Assembly: GCF_014192515.1 (NCBI RefSeq)
Contig: NZ_JACHYB010000001.1
Span: 2,046,001-2,110,000 of the forward strand
Length of the DNA stretch: 64,000 nucleotides
From: Microbacter margulisiae
Lineage (GTDB): Bacteria > Bacteroidota > Bacteroidia > Bacteroidales > Paludibacteraceae
Direction of reading: 5' to 3'
The position numbers were made by a program, and so were the translations under genes. Positions 41,818 through 50,535 of this stretch are shown piece by piece. Under the pieces are notes generated by a model. It was not told where the DNA came from. It searched no databases and worked only from the letters and a program-made list of their open reading frames with translations. Position 1 is the stretch's first letter. Each line of letters begins with the position of its first letter.

Positions 41818-43839
41818 ATGATCATGAAAAAAATGAAAAAAATGAAAGCACTTCCTTGCTTTCGACGATGGACACGAACGCCTTACGCTGTGTTCAACAG
41901 TTTAAACATTGTTGTCAAAATTGGTGTTTTAGGCGCTGCTATGCTTACGGCAAGTAATCAACCTGTTTTATCGCAAGCCTACCAGAAGACAGACAACAAC
42001 TCTGCCGTACAATTACAGGAGGTGCAGGTGAACAGCGATTTACCGCCAACTACCCAACAATTGGTCAAAGTAGTTGCCGTCTTAACCCGTAAAGACATTG
42101 AGCAAGCGGCAGTACAAGATCTGCAAGGATTATTGAATTATGTGCAAGGCATAGACTTGCGAACCCGCGGAACGGATAATGTACAGGCGGATATAAGCCT
42201 TCGCGGTGGCACTTTCGATCAAACCGCCGTTCTTCTCAATGGTGTAAATCTCACCGATCCCCAAACAGGACACTTCGATTTAGACATTCCTATCGACATT
42301 CATCTCATCGAACGCATCGAAATTCTTTATGGCCCGGGCGCCTGGACGGCTGGTTCCATATCTTTCAGCGGTGCAATCGATATTATAACCCGGCAGGTTT
42401 TTCCAACCTCCTTGTTTGCCCACCTTTCAACAGGAGCTCACAACTACCAACAGACTGATGCATATGGCTTTGTGAACAGTGGCAAATGGCGCATCGCTGC
42501 AGGAATCAATGGAACACAAAGCAGTGGCTATGCACCAAATACCGACTTCAGAATATTCAATGCCTATTCCAATATCCGGTATCTCACACAACATTCGGGA
42601 CAATGGATGATGCAGCTCGGAGCACAAAGCAAAGACTTTGGAGCCAACAGCTTCTACTCTCCAAGTTTTCCCGATCAATATGAACAAACCCGGACACTGA
42701 TAGCTTCTTTGCAATATAAAAAACAATGGCAACATTGGCTCCTTTCTGCCAATGCCTACTATCGCCGGCACCATGACATGTTTACCTTGTTCCGGTATCC
42801 GGATCAGGATACTCTTTTGTTCATCGGACCAAATTATCATTTGACTGATATTTTCGGAGCATCCCTTCAGGCTTCTTATTCATGGATAGCCGGAACCACA
42901 ACATTAGCAGGAGATTTACGCTCGGAACATATTTTCAGCAATGCCCTTGGCAATCCGCTGCCTCATCCCGTATACGACCCTTACAGCGGAAAAGATGTGT
43001 TTACTCGGGGCGCATTGCGTCAATATGCCTCTTTCTCATTAAAGCAGGTGAAAAACATTAACAAATGGACGCTTGGTGCCGGTATCCTCGGCAGCGGGAA
43101 CAATGATTTCGGGTTTCATGTTTATGCCGGAGGAAATGTCGATTATGCTTTCACCCAAAATATAACATTGGGATTCTGGTTGCATAATTCCTACCGGTTA
43201 CCAACATTTACAGATCTTTACTATACCAGCCCCACTCAGATAGGGAATGCGCAACTCAAACCCGAAGAAGCGTTCAATACCGACGTACACTTGCTTTGGA
43301 CACCCCGTAACTGGACTATCCGCGCAGCATTCTTCCAGCGTGACGGACATCGCATCATTGACTGGGTTCGTTTGCCTTCAGAGACCGTATGGCACAGCCA
43401 AAATCTGACCAATGTTCAATCAATGGGTACCGAATTGGCAATTGACTATCGTCCTCAGCTCCCGTGGGTGAAGACAATTCATGTCGACTACACCTATCTC
43501 GATGTAACCAAGAGCAGCAGTAATTATGTCTCTCTCTACGCAACGGATTATTTAAGGAATGAATTACGGATACGACTCGTCAACCCTATCTGGAAATCAT
43601 TGGAAGCTGCCTGGCAGCTAAGCTATCATGACCGTGCCGGGACATATCTTGACGCTACAACAAACCAGGAAACACCGTTCAATCCGTATTGGTTGTGCGA
43701 TTTGAAGCTGATGTGGGAGAGACCTGGTTACCAGATATCTGCAGAAGCCGACAATCTGTTCAACACGACATATTTCGACTATGGCAATCTACCCCAGCCC
43801 AGACGTTGGATTAAAGTGGGACTAACGGTTAAAATCTAA
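41818..43839 (+). CDS. TonB-dependent receptor (BtuB/FepA-like layout)
   Basis: The 673-residue outer-membrane receptor has an unusually long N-terminus before the export segment (hydrophobic at about 36-48, IGVLGAAMLTAS, cleaved near LSQA). The plug (about 60-190) includes DIEQAAVQDLQGLLNYVQGI, ISLRGGTFDQTAVLLNGVNL and the LYGPGAWTAGSISFSGAIDI signature. The barrel ends FNTTYFDYGNLPQPRRWIKV. It lacks the carboxypeptidase-like domain of SusC proteins, so a siderophore, cobalamin or metal substrate is more likely than a glycan. No cobalamin riboswitch was recognised upstream, where only a terminator is seen. A strong terminator follows. Confidence 0.88.
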   Translation: MIMKKMKKMKALPCFRRWTRTPYAVFNSLNIVVKIGVLGAAMLTASNQPVLSQAYQKTDNNSAVQLQEVQVNSDLPPTTQQLVKVVAVLTRKDIEQAAVQDLQGLLNYVQGIDLRTRGTDNVQADISLRGGTFDQTAVLLNGVNLTDPQTGHFDLDIPIDIHLIERIEILYGPGAWTAGSISFSGAIDIITRQVFPTSLFAHLSTGAHNYQQTDAYGFVNSGKWRIAAGINGTQSSGYAPNTDFRIFNAYSNIRYLTQHSGQWMMQLGAQSKDFGANSFYSPSFPDQYEQTRTLIASLQYKKQWQHWLLSANAYYRRHHDMFTLFRYPDQDTLLFIGPNYHLTDIFGASLQASYSWIAGTTTLAGDLRSEHIFSNALGNPLPHPVYDPYSGKDVFTRGALRQYASFSLKQVKNINKWTLGAGILGSGNNDFGFHVYAGGNVDYAFTQNITLGFWLHNSYRLPTFTDLYYTSPTQIGNAQLKPEEAFNTDVHLLWTPRNWTIRAAFFQRDGHRIIDWVRLPSETVWHSQNLTNVQSMGTELAIDYRPQLPWVKTIHVDYTYLDVTKSSSNYVSLYATDYLRNELRIRLVNPIWKSLEAAWQLSYHDRAGTYLDATTNQETPFNPYWLCDLKLMWERPGYQISAEADNLFNTTYFDYGNLPQPRRWIKVGLTVKI

Positions 43840-43862
43840 TGTTTTGCTCCCCAGAATTTTCC

Positions 43863-43894
43863 AAAAGCCCTTCCATGTGTAAGGGCTTTTTTTT
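43863..43894 (+). terminator. Intrinsic terminator after the TonB receptor gene
   Basis: AAAAGCCCTT (43863-43872) pairs with AAGGGCTTTT (43881-43890) around an 8-nt loop and continues into a T-run. The last T of the run is also the first base of the next -7 box. Confidence 0.9.
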
Positions 43895-43901
43895 ACCTTT
43901 G
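43894..43901 (+). promoter_or_regulatory. -7 box of the EamA gene, abutting the terminator (TACCTTTG)
   Basis: TACCTTTG matches the consensus and starts at the end of the terminator T-run, so the terminator stem-loop occupies the -10 to -40 region of this promoter. The start codon at 43940 is 38 bp further. Confidence 0.55.
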
Positions 43902-43939
43902 TCAAGGAAACGACGGTTCTTTCAAACAACTCACAAAAA

Positions 43940-44368
43940 ATGAAATGGCTCAATACGTGGTGGTTTTTCGCATTACTGGCCGCCACATTTGCAGCATTAA
44001 CTGCAATCCTGGCAAAACTTGGCATCCGGGGGATTAATTCCAATTTAGCTACGGCAATCCGGACAGTTTTCATTCTGTTCATCGCTTGGGGAATTGTGTT
44101 CGCACGTGGAGAAAACATTGGGATTACCCAGTTAAATAAGTCGAACTGGATTTTTTTAGGGTTGTCAGGCTTTGCAACCGGGCTCTCATGGATGTTCTAT
44201 CTCAAAGCGCTCCAAATGGGAAAAGTGTCACAAGTGGCCCCTGTCGATAAAATGAGCGTAGCCATTACTCTTCTCCTCTCTGCTGTTTTTTTAAAAGAGG
44301 TGATTACCTGGAAGATTGCGTTGGGAGCTTTGCTGATCATTAGTGGCACAATAGTGCTAATTTTGTAA
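43940..44368 (+). CDS. Half-size EamA/DMT-family transporter
   Basis: The 142-residue protein has five predicted membrane helices (about 7-26, 36-54, 68-88, 95-115 and 122-140) and resembles one EamA repeat (WWFFALLAATFAALTAILAK, LSWMFYLKALQMGKVSQVAPVDKMSVAITLL). Typical EamA proteins have two such repeats, so this one would act as a dimer, like small multidrug-resistance proteins. Substrate is unknown; its neighbours give no hint. The gene is complete, with its own -7 box. Confidence 0.85.
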   Translation: MKWLNTWWFFALLAATFAALTAILAKLGIRGINSNLATAIRTVFILFIAWGIVFARGENIGITQLNKSNWIFLGLSGFATGLSWMFYLKALQMGKVSQVAPVDKMSVAITLLLSAVFLKEVITWKIALGALLIISGTIVLIL

Positions 44369-44410
44369 GCAGGCATTTATTCAACAATTCATACAAAAAT
44401 ATTTCTACAT

Positions 44411-45082
44411 ATGTCTATATCAGCAATTATCCCTTTTTTACGGGAATTACAGGAAAACAACAATAGGGAATGGTTTACAGCCAACAAAGAACATGTCTCC
44501 GGTCTGCAACGGGAATTTCTCCGGTTCACACAACAGATCATCGACGGTATCGCTTTATTCGATCCTGAAATGAAAGGAGTTGACGCCAAAAATTGCGTTT
44601 TCCGCATCTATCGCGACATTCGGTTCTCTCCTGATAAAACACCCTATAAAACCCATTTTGGAGCTTACATGGCTGCCGCGGGTGGAAGAAAAAGCGAACG
44701 TGCGGGGTATTATCTGCACATGGAACCTGATGGATGTTTCATAAGCAATGGCATTTATTGCCCGGACAAAGATATCCTGAAAGCCATTCGTCAGGCAATA
44801 TTGGAAAACATGGACGAATGGGAGGAGATTACCGGAAATATAATGCAATATTTTCCAAATCAATTCGAAGAAGAGAAATTAAAGAAAGTGCCGCAGGGAT
44901 TTCCTTCCGATGTGCCGGGTGCTGATTGGCTTAAATACAAACATTACACCTTTAGCCATCCGTTAGCGGATACATTCTACGAAAAAAAGGATATAATTCC
45001 AGAGCTACTTGCACTCTTTCAACATTCCGTAAAATTGAACCAATTTATCAATTTTACGATTGATGAGCTCCACAATCGATAA
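44411..45082 (+). CDS. DUF2461 domain-containing protein
   Basis: The 223-residue cytoplasmic protein matches the DUF2461 (TIGR02453) pattern: FLRELQENNNREWFTANKEH near the N-terminus, FRIYRDIRFSPDKTPYKTHF and the following GYYLHMEPDGCFISNGIY. The family is widespread and has no known biochemical function. There is no signal peptide or membrane segment. It follows the EamA gene by 42 bp, so they could share a transcript. The 250 bp after it contain a promoter for the next gene. Confidence 0.85.
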   Translation: MSISAIIPFLRELQENNNREWFTANKEHVSGLQREFLRFTQQIIDGIALFDPEMKGVDAKNCVFRIYRDIRFSPDKTPYKTHFGAYMAAAGGRKSERAGYYLHMEPDGCFISNGIYCPDKDILKAIRQAILENMDEWEEITGNIMQYFPNQFEEEKLKKVPQGFPSDVPGADWLKYKHYTFSHPLADTFYEKKDIIPELLALFQHSVKLNQFINFTIDELHNR

Positions 45083-45258
45083 GCCTTACAGAAGAAAAGG
45101 AGTTTTTTTGGAATATCACCTTGTCAAAAATGGGAGTCTGTCTTTAAAAACGACTTTAATATTGCCTTTTTTATGTAGGCAAAAATCTCATTTTTCTTTC
45201 AATCTGTCAGTCAAAATGGCTATTAAAGAAAAATAATGCCACGATTTTATCATTTACT

Positions 45259-45290
45259 ATTGCAGAAATAAGCTTAAAGGGTTATTTTTG
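45259..45290 (+). promoter_or_regulatory. Promoter of the YhcH-family gene (ATTG-N20-TATTTTTG)
   Basis: TATTTTTG (45283-45290) fits TAnnTTTG, and ATTG (45259-45262) lies 20 bp upstream. The start codon is 43 bp downstream. Confidence 0.6.
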
Positions 45291-45333
45291 TGACAATAAA
45301 TGACATAAAGAAACCGCTTATATTTTTCACATT

Positions 45334-45786
45334 ATGATCGTCGCTACATTGGCAGATACTTCGCTTTACGAAATATTACATCCACGCTTCAAACAAGCTT
45401 TTGATTATCTCAAACAACATGATTTAAGTGATGCCCCCGTAGGCAAAATAGTGCTTGACGGAGAAAATTTATTCATTTCAGTAGCTGAAATGGAAGGAAA
45501 AGAAATGCAGGCCGCACGCACCGAAACACATCAAAAATATATCGATATTCAAATGCCGCTCTCAGCACCTGAAACTATCGGATGGATTGCTGAAACAGAA
45601 TGCTCTCATGTGTCCCAGGCATATGATACAACAAAGGATATTGCTTTTTTTGAGGATAGACCTACCACATACGTGACATTGAAGCCGGGACAATATGCAA
45701 TCTTCTTTCCTCAGGATGGACATGCACCGGGCATTACCAAGGGCACACTGAAGAAACTTATTGTCAAGGTACGCGTTGAACTTTAA
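45334..45786 (+). CDS. YhcH/YjgK/YiaL (DUF386) family protein
   Basis: The 150-residue protein shows the DUF386 cupin-like pattern: LDGENLFISVAEMEGKEMQA, RTETHQKYIDIQMPLSAPE and GQYAIFFPQDGHAPGI, the last including the His of the putative metal or ligand site. Family members are linked to sugar catabolism, for instance sialic-acid handling (anomer conversion in some members). The neighbour 47 bp downstream is a glycogen branching enzyme, so a sugar-related role is plausible but unproven. Confidence 0.88.
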   Translation: MIVATLADTSLYEILHPRFKQAFDYLKQHDLSDAPVGKIVLDGENLFISVAEMEGKEMQAARTETHQKYIDIQMPLSAPETIGWIAETECSHVSQAYDTTKDIAFFEDRPTTYVTLKPGQYAIFFPQDGHAPGITKGTLKKLIVKVRVEL

Positions 45787-45833
45787 CAGCCTTGTATTGC
45801 TTGCATGCTGACGAGAACTTAACTTAAGCACTT

Positions 45834-47840
45834 ATGCCTCCACTCACGATTATACAACAAGACCCTTGGCTTCAACCATTTGAAAAAGCTATTGAAGGCC
45901 GGCATCAACAGGCTATCGATAAAGAGCAGGAACTTACAGGAGGGAAAACTTCCCTGGCTGATTTTGCTTCCGGATATCTTTATTTCGGATTGCATCACAC
46001 TCCTTCCGGTTGGATTTTCCGTGAATGGGCGCCTCACGCTACTGCTATTTACCTCATCGGGGATTTCAATAACTGGCAACAACATCATGAATTTAAGCTG
46101 GAACCTCGCGAACATGGTATCTGGGAAATCAACCTCCCATTAGAAGCCATTCATCACGGGCAACTGTACAAATTGATGATACATTGGGATGGCGGTTCGG
46201 GAGAACGGGTGCCTGCATGGGCACGACGTGTAATTCAGGATGAACATACCAAGATTTTCAGCGCTCAGGTGTGGGAACCCGCCGAGCCTTATGAATTTAA
46301 GCATATCCAGTTCAAACCAACTCTCGATCCATTATTGATTTACGAATGTCATATAGGCATGTCGGGAGAATCAGAATCGATTGCTACGTACAACGATTTC
46401 CGGGAAAAGATATTGCCCCGCGTAATATCATTGGGATACAATTGCCTACAAATCATGGCTATTCAGGAGCATCCTTACTATGGATCGTTCGGGTACCATG
46501 TATCGAGCTTTTTTGCCTCCTCTTCACGTTTTGGCACTCCAGACGAGCTTAAACAACTTATCGACGAGGCTCACCAAGCAGGCATAGCTGTAATTATGGA
46601 CATCGTTCATTCACATGCTGTTAAGAATGAAGTAGAAGGATTAGCTTTGTTTGACGGGACTCCCGATCTTTACTTCTACTCCGGTAGTAAACGTGAACAT
46701 CCAGCCTGGGATTCATTATGTTTTGATTACGGCAAAAATGAAGTGCTTCATTTTTTGCTTTCCAACTGCAAATACTGGCTTGATGAATATCATTTCGACG
46801 GATTCCGTTTCGACGGTGTTACATCCATGCTCTATTACAGTCACGGACTTGGAGAATCCTTTACAAACTATAATGACTATTACAATGGTCATCAGGATGA
46901 CAACGCTATTTGCTATCTCACTTTAGCCAACAAAGTCATCCATCAGGTTAATCCCAGTGCCATCACCATTGCAGAAGAAATGAGCGGATTACCAGAGCTT
47001 TCGACATCGTTTGAACACGGTGGTATGGGATTCGACTACCGCATGGCGATGGGAATTCCTGATTTCTGGATTAAACTGATCAAAGAAAAACGTGACGAAG
47101 AGTGGAGTCCGGGAGAAATATTCTGGGAATTGACCAACCGACGGATTAACGAAAAGACGGTAAGCTATGCCGAAAGCCACGATCAGGCTTTGGTTGGAGA
47201 CAAGACCATCATCTTCAGATTGATCGATTCCGACATGTACTGGCATATGCAGATCGGCGACGCTACGCTAACTGTAAACAGAGGCATTGCTCTGCACAAA
47301 ATGATACGGCTCATCACGGCAACTACCATGAATGGCGCTTACCTCAACTTTATGGGGAATGAATTCGGGCATCCGGAATGGATTGACTTTCCGCGTGCTG
47401 GGAATGGATGGTCATACAAATTTGCCCGCCGACAATGGGGATTGCTCGACAATAAAAGGTTATTCTACCATTGCCTGAACGATTTCGACCAAGCCATGAT
47501 TCATCTCATAAGACAAACACCTCAGTTTAATTTAGGTAATATCTCTTTATTGTGGGATAAGAGCGACGACCAAGTACTGGCATATCAACGCAATAATTTA
47601 GTATTTATCTACAACTTCAATCCTGTCCGTTCCTTTACCGGATACGGAATATTAACCACACCTGGACGCTACTTGGTGGTGCTCAACAGTGATGCAAAAC
47701 GTTTCGGGGGATTTGAACTGGTAGACGAAACCATCCCTCACCTCACCCAATTCGACCCTCTTTACAAAGACCAAAACAAGGAATGGCTTAAGGTTTATCT
47801 CCCATCGCGAACTGCTTTAGTGCTAAAACGGGAATCCTGA
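45834..47840 (+). CDS. glgB: 1,4-alpha-glucan branching enzyme (GH13, eukaryote-like type)
   Basis: The 668-residue enzyme forms alpha-1,6 branches in glycogen. A CBM48 domain (about 45-130, WIFREWAPHATAIYLIGDFN) precedes the GH13 barrel. Conserved regions: GIAVIMDIVHSHAV, the nucleophile Asp in FDGFRFDGVTSMLYYSHG, AITIAEEMSGLPE with the acid/base Glu (often AEDVSG), and YAESHDQALVGDKT. The C-terminal beta domain is present. The length and motifs fit the eukaryote-like GH13_8 group found in Bacteroidetes rather than the E. coli-type GlgB. Other glycogen genes are not adjacent. It converges with the M64 peptidase gene across only 16 bp. Confidence 0.94.
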   Translation: MPPLTIIQQDPWLQPFEKAIEGRHQQAIDKEQELTGGKTSLADFASGYLYFGLHHTPSGWIFREWAPHATAIYLIGDFNNWQQHHEFKLEPREHGIWEINLPLEAIHHGQLYKLMIHWDGGSGERVPAWARRVIQDEHTKIFSAQVWEPAEPYEFKHIQFKPTLDPLLIYECHIGMSGESESIATYNDFREKILPRVISLGYNCLQIMAIQEHPYYGSFGYHVSSFFASSSRFGTPDELKQLIDEAHQAGIAVIMDIVHSHAVKNEVEGLALFDGTPDLYFYSGSKREHPAWDSLCFDYGKNEVLHFLLSNCKYWLDEYHFDGFRFDGVTSMLYYSHGLGESFTNYNDYYNGHQDDNAICYLTLANKVIHQVNPSAITIAEEMSGLPELSTSFEHGGMGFDYRMAMGIPDFWIKLIKEKRDEEWSPGEIFWELTNRRINEKTVSYAESHDQALVGDKTIIFRLIDSDMYWHMQIGDATLTVNRGIALHKMIRLITATTMNGAYLNFMGNEFGHPEWIDFPRAGNGWSYKFARRQWGLLDNKRLFYHCLNDFDQAMIHLIRQTPQFNLGNISLLWDKSDDQVLAYQRNNLVFIYNFNPVRSFTGYGILTTPGRYLVVLNSDAKRFGGFELVDETIPHLTQFDPLYKDQNKEWLKVYLPSRTALVLKRES

Positions 47841-47856
47841 AGTTTATAATCTGGCA

Positions 47857-49128
47857 TTATTTGGTACAGAAATCAATCATTTTTTGGATTGCTTCCTGAC
47901 AAGCAGGGCAAAACGTATCGCCATTGAATGTCTTCATCAGGCAATCTTGCGACGCACGATACATTCCCCTGGGTTCATATCCGGCTCCCTGAAAAGCGCC
48001 AACCGTGTTGATGTAAGCTTTTGTAGCCGGCGTGGGAATTGGAGTCCCGGGTTTCACCAGATGTTCCCATTTCCGGTTGAAGTGTTTCAACGTAGTGATA
48101 TTCGGTTCCCACGGTTCAATACTCAGGTTATAAAATGCGCCGTAGGTTGTGGTGTCATTATAATATTCGTCGGCAAGCCCGGCAAAGCCATGCCCGAATT
48201 CATGAATCAGGATTTTAGCCGATTTCTTATTGCTATTCACCGCTACACTATAGTCGTTGTAAATAGCCCCTCCTCCATATTTCGGACTGTTGACCAGAAT
48301 GTAAATCTGATCATAGGGAGCATTCGCAGCAAGATCGCGGACACTTTTATCATCCATGGTCATCAAATAGCGTTCGCTATCGAACGTATAATAACTGGTA
48401 TTCAAAATGGTATTTACCCAAACGCCTTGAGCCGGAATATCGGAGCCCGATTGTTGCGAGGGAGCCAGTATCGCACGAAAATTAAACTTATCCTCATTCG
48501 TTGTATAAGGAGCCACCGTGAAAAAATCTTTGACAAATTTGCGGCAATCATTGATGAATTCACCCATCTGCGCTTTTGTATATCCTTCGGGTAAAATCAC
48601 CACATCCACCTTATGGGCCGGATCACCCTTCACCTGTACATCAAACGACGGATAGACCAGACGGCGGTCGTGCTTGATAAAATAATTGCCCGTATCGACA
48701 ACATAGGTAAACTTTTTATGAAAAATGCCGTTCCAGTCGCGACTGTAGAGCTCAATGCGCACATCTTCCTTAGGGTAAGGCATCACCACCGTCTCGGAGA
48801 AAGTCCGGCTGATCTTTTTTGCTTCAGATGTTGTCTGCCACTCACGAAAAAGCGTGGAATAACCCCTTGAATAAAGTAGCGAATCATTGCTGACATTAAA
48901 CACCTTGACATAATAATCGCCATAGTTCATGGTATCGACCAGATTGACATGCGATCCGCCCCAGTATGGTTCCTGGATCAATTCATCAAAGGTGTAACAT
49001 TCGCTCGTATCGTTACCACTATGATAATAATCCATGCGTAAGGTTTTGTTTTCGAAGTATTTGCTAAACTGTGCCTGAACGGTCAGTGTTGACAGTAACA
49101 GGACGAAGAAAAAGAAGATGTGTTTCAT
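47857..49128 (-). CDS. M64-family metallopeptidase (IgA-peptidase-like), secreted
   Basis: The 423-residue secreted protease has a signal peptide (MKHIFFFFVLLLSTLTVQAQ). The N-terminal 150 residues form the M64 N-terminal domain, followed by the catalytic domain (VDVVILPEGYTKAQMGEFIN). The zinc site HEFGHGFAGLADEYY begins with His309-Glu310 and His313; the LADEY extension is diagnostic of M64. A CPACQ motif lies near the C-terminus. The prototype cleaves IgA, but most members have unknown substrates. It has its own promoter (49149-49179). Confidence 0.92.
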   Translation of the reverse strand: MKHIFFFFVLLLSTLTVQAQFSKYFENKTLRMDYYHSGNDTSECYTFDELIQEPYWGGSHVNLVDTMNYGDYYVKVFNVSNDSLLYSRGYSTLFREWQTTSEAKKISRTFSETVVMPYPKEDVRIELYSRDWNGIFHKKFTYVVDTGNYFIKHDRRLVYPSFDVQVKGDPAHKVDVVILPEGYTKAQMGEFINDCRKFVKDFFTVAPYTTNEDKFNFRAILAPSQQSGSDIPAQGVWVNTILNTSYYTFDSERYLMTMDDKSVRDLAANAPYDQIYILVNSPKYGGGAIYNDYSVAVNSNKKSAKILIHEFGHGFAGLADEYYNDTTTYGAFYNLSIEPWEPNITTLKHFNRKWEHLVKPGTPIPTPATKAYINTVGAFQGAGYEPRGMYRASQDCLMKTFNGDTFCPACQEAIQKMIDFCTK

Positions 49129-49148
49129 ACTCTTTTAGTTTTGATGCA

Positions 49149-49179
49149 CAAATGTACATCATAGAAGAGAGAAGACAAA
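49149..49179 (-). promoter_or_regulatory. Promoter of the M64 peptidase gene (TTTG-N19-TACATTTG, minus strand)
   Basis: On the minus strand TTTG (49179-49176) is followed after exactly 19 bp by TACATTTG (49156-49149), a full consensus match. The start codon is about 20 bp downstream, giving a short leader. Confidence 0.8.
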
Positions 49180-49308
49180 ATATTGCTTTTCAAAGAATTG
49201 TCTTGAAAAAGGGAAAGAGCGGCATCACGCCGCCCTGTTCCCATCGCTTTGCATAAAGAACTAATGCCTGCTTTATATCAATCAACATGACTGTATGGGA
49301 CTAGAAAG

Positions 49309-49968
49309 TTACTCTTTGACAATAAGAGGATGTCCTGCAAGGTCAAAATGCATAACATTATTTACATCGGACTTCAATTGCCTGCTTACATAAAGACTCA
49401 TAGAAATACCACTGTGGGCCGTTAAATCCAGATCCTTGATCTTAAATTTCCCCATTTTTATATCCGTGGTGGAGGTGAAATCAAATTTGCACCGGTTGGC
49501 AGAGCCTGTCATCTCTGCATAGGCAACGGCATTGAACGTGCAGTTAAAAACATTAGATATAAGATTCATTTTGATACTGGCTACCGATCGGGCGTCAAAC
49601 TGTAAGTTATCGAGTTCAAGGATGCTGTTTGGACTTGTATAACAACTGGCTACGTTCCTGGCTATGATGGTTACCGGTTTATTGGGTATCGTAATATAGG
49701 CTATGCAGCGCTTGGAGTTTTGTTTGTGGATCGCGTCTATCGTAAGCTGATGGTTGGTTTCTGTAACTGTAACATTGGGCTGATTTGCTTTTTCTGTTTC
49801 AATTTCCACCTTGTAGGTGCTGCCCGCTAAAAAACAGACGGCGGCAACGTCGTTAATTTTGACTGTATGGATAATACCAGCAGTATTCACACGTAATTCT
49901 TTTACGATCTGAGCTTGCATATGCATGGTGGTTGCCAATACAAATGCACTGATAATTAAATGTTTCAT
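49309..49968 (-). CDS. GIN-domain (DUF2807-like) secreted protein
   Basis: The 219-residue protein has a signal peptide (MKHLIISAFVLATTMHMQAQ) and a repetitive beta-structured region resembling the head GIN domain (DUF2807): short alternating segments such as LDNLQFDARSVASIKMNLI, FNAVAYAEMTGSANRCKFD and LDLTAHSGISMSLYVS suggest a right-handed beta-helix. Such proteins are common in Bacteroidetes and are called putative adhesins, without firm function. A minus-strand -7 box (TATGTTTG at 50042-50035) lies 67 bp upstream. Confidence 0.78.
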   Translation of the reverse strand: MKHLIISAFVLATTMHMQAQIVKELRVNTAGIIHTVKINDVAAVCFLAGSTYKVEIETEKANQPNVTVTETNHQLTIDAIHKQNSKRCIAYITIPNKPVTIIARNVASCYTSPNSILELDNLQFDARSVASIKMNLISNVFNCTFNAVAYAEMTGSANRCKFDFTSTTDIKMGKFKIKDLDLTAHSGISMSLYVSRQLKSDVNNVMHFDLAGHPLIVKE

Positions 49969-50034
49969 AAGTAAATAATTTAAAGAGAGATTGAATTAAA
50001 CGTAACCATAATAACAAGCATTATGATCTTGACG

Positions 50035-50042
50035 CAAACATA
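50035..50042 (-). promoter_or_regulatory. Putative -7 box of the GIN-domain gene (TATGTTTG, minus strand)
   Basis: CAAACATA on the plus strand is TATGTTTG on the minus strand, matching TAnnTTTG, 67 bp before the start. There is no clear -33 partner. Confidence 0.4.
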
Positions 50043-50192
50043 CGAAACTTTCGTATTAATATTACACATACGTATTTAATTACATTTATTTAATCCTTCA
50101 TTTCCCAACAAACTGGTTGTCAGATTTAATCTACCAACACTATAGCATGACAGCAAGGCTTTGATGATGAAGCAAATCTTCTTCCTACCATC

Positions 50193-50535
50193 TTATCTTA
50201 CTCTTTCCCGTTCATCTTCATTGCTTACATTACGCTTTTCTACCCGGACAAGCTTATTCCCAAATCTGTAGCTTACCGCCAGACGTAAATACTGCGTATC
50301 ACCATAATTATCAAATGTATATCTAATATTATTTGAGAGAACAGTAGATTTTGCATGATCTGTCCTGAACAGATCGTTTGCTGTTAATGACAGAATTAAT
50401 TTTTCCTTTAACAAAAGCATCTTAATGCCGGAATATACATAATAAGTAGCTTGTATCGTATTATATCCGTCAATGTGAGGAAATTCATAGTAAAAACCCA
50501 GGTTGAATATTATATTCCTTTTTTTATTTAGTGAA
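50193..50535 (-). pseudogene. C-terminal fragment of an outer-membrane receptor, cut off by an IS element
   Basis: This piece encodes the last barrel strands of the receptor whose first part lies at 51453-53527. It reads KKRNIIFNLGFYYEFPHID and ends in LRLAVSYRFGNKLVRVEKRN, closely matching the end of the intact paralogue at 53578-55992. An in-frame ATG from the IS end (50540) gives an apparent 115-residue protein, but it has no signal peptide and is not a functional gene by itself. The break occurred after FILNS, near an equivalent position in the paralogue (NDFILNKKR). Confidence 0.88.
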
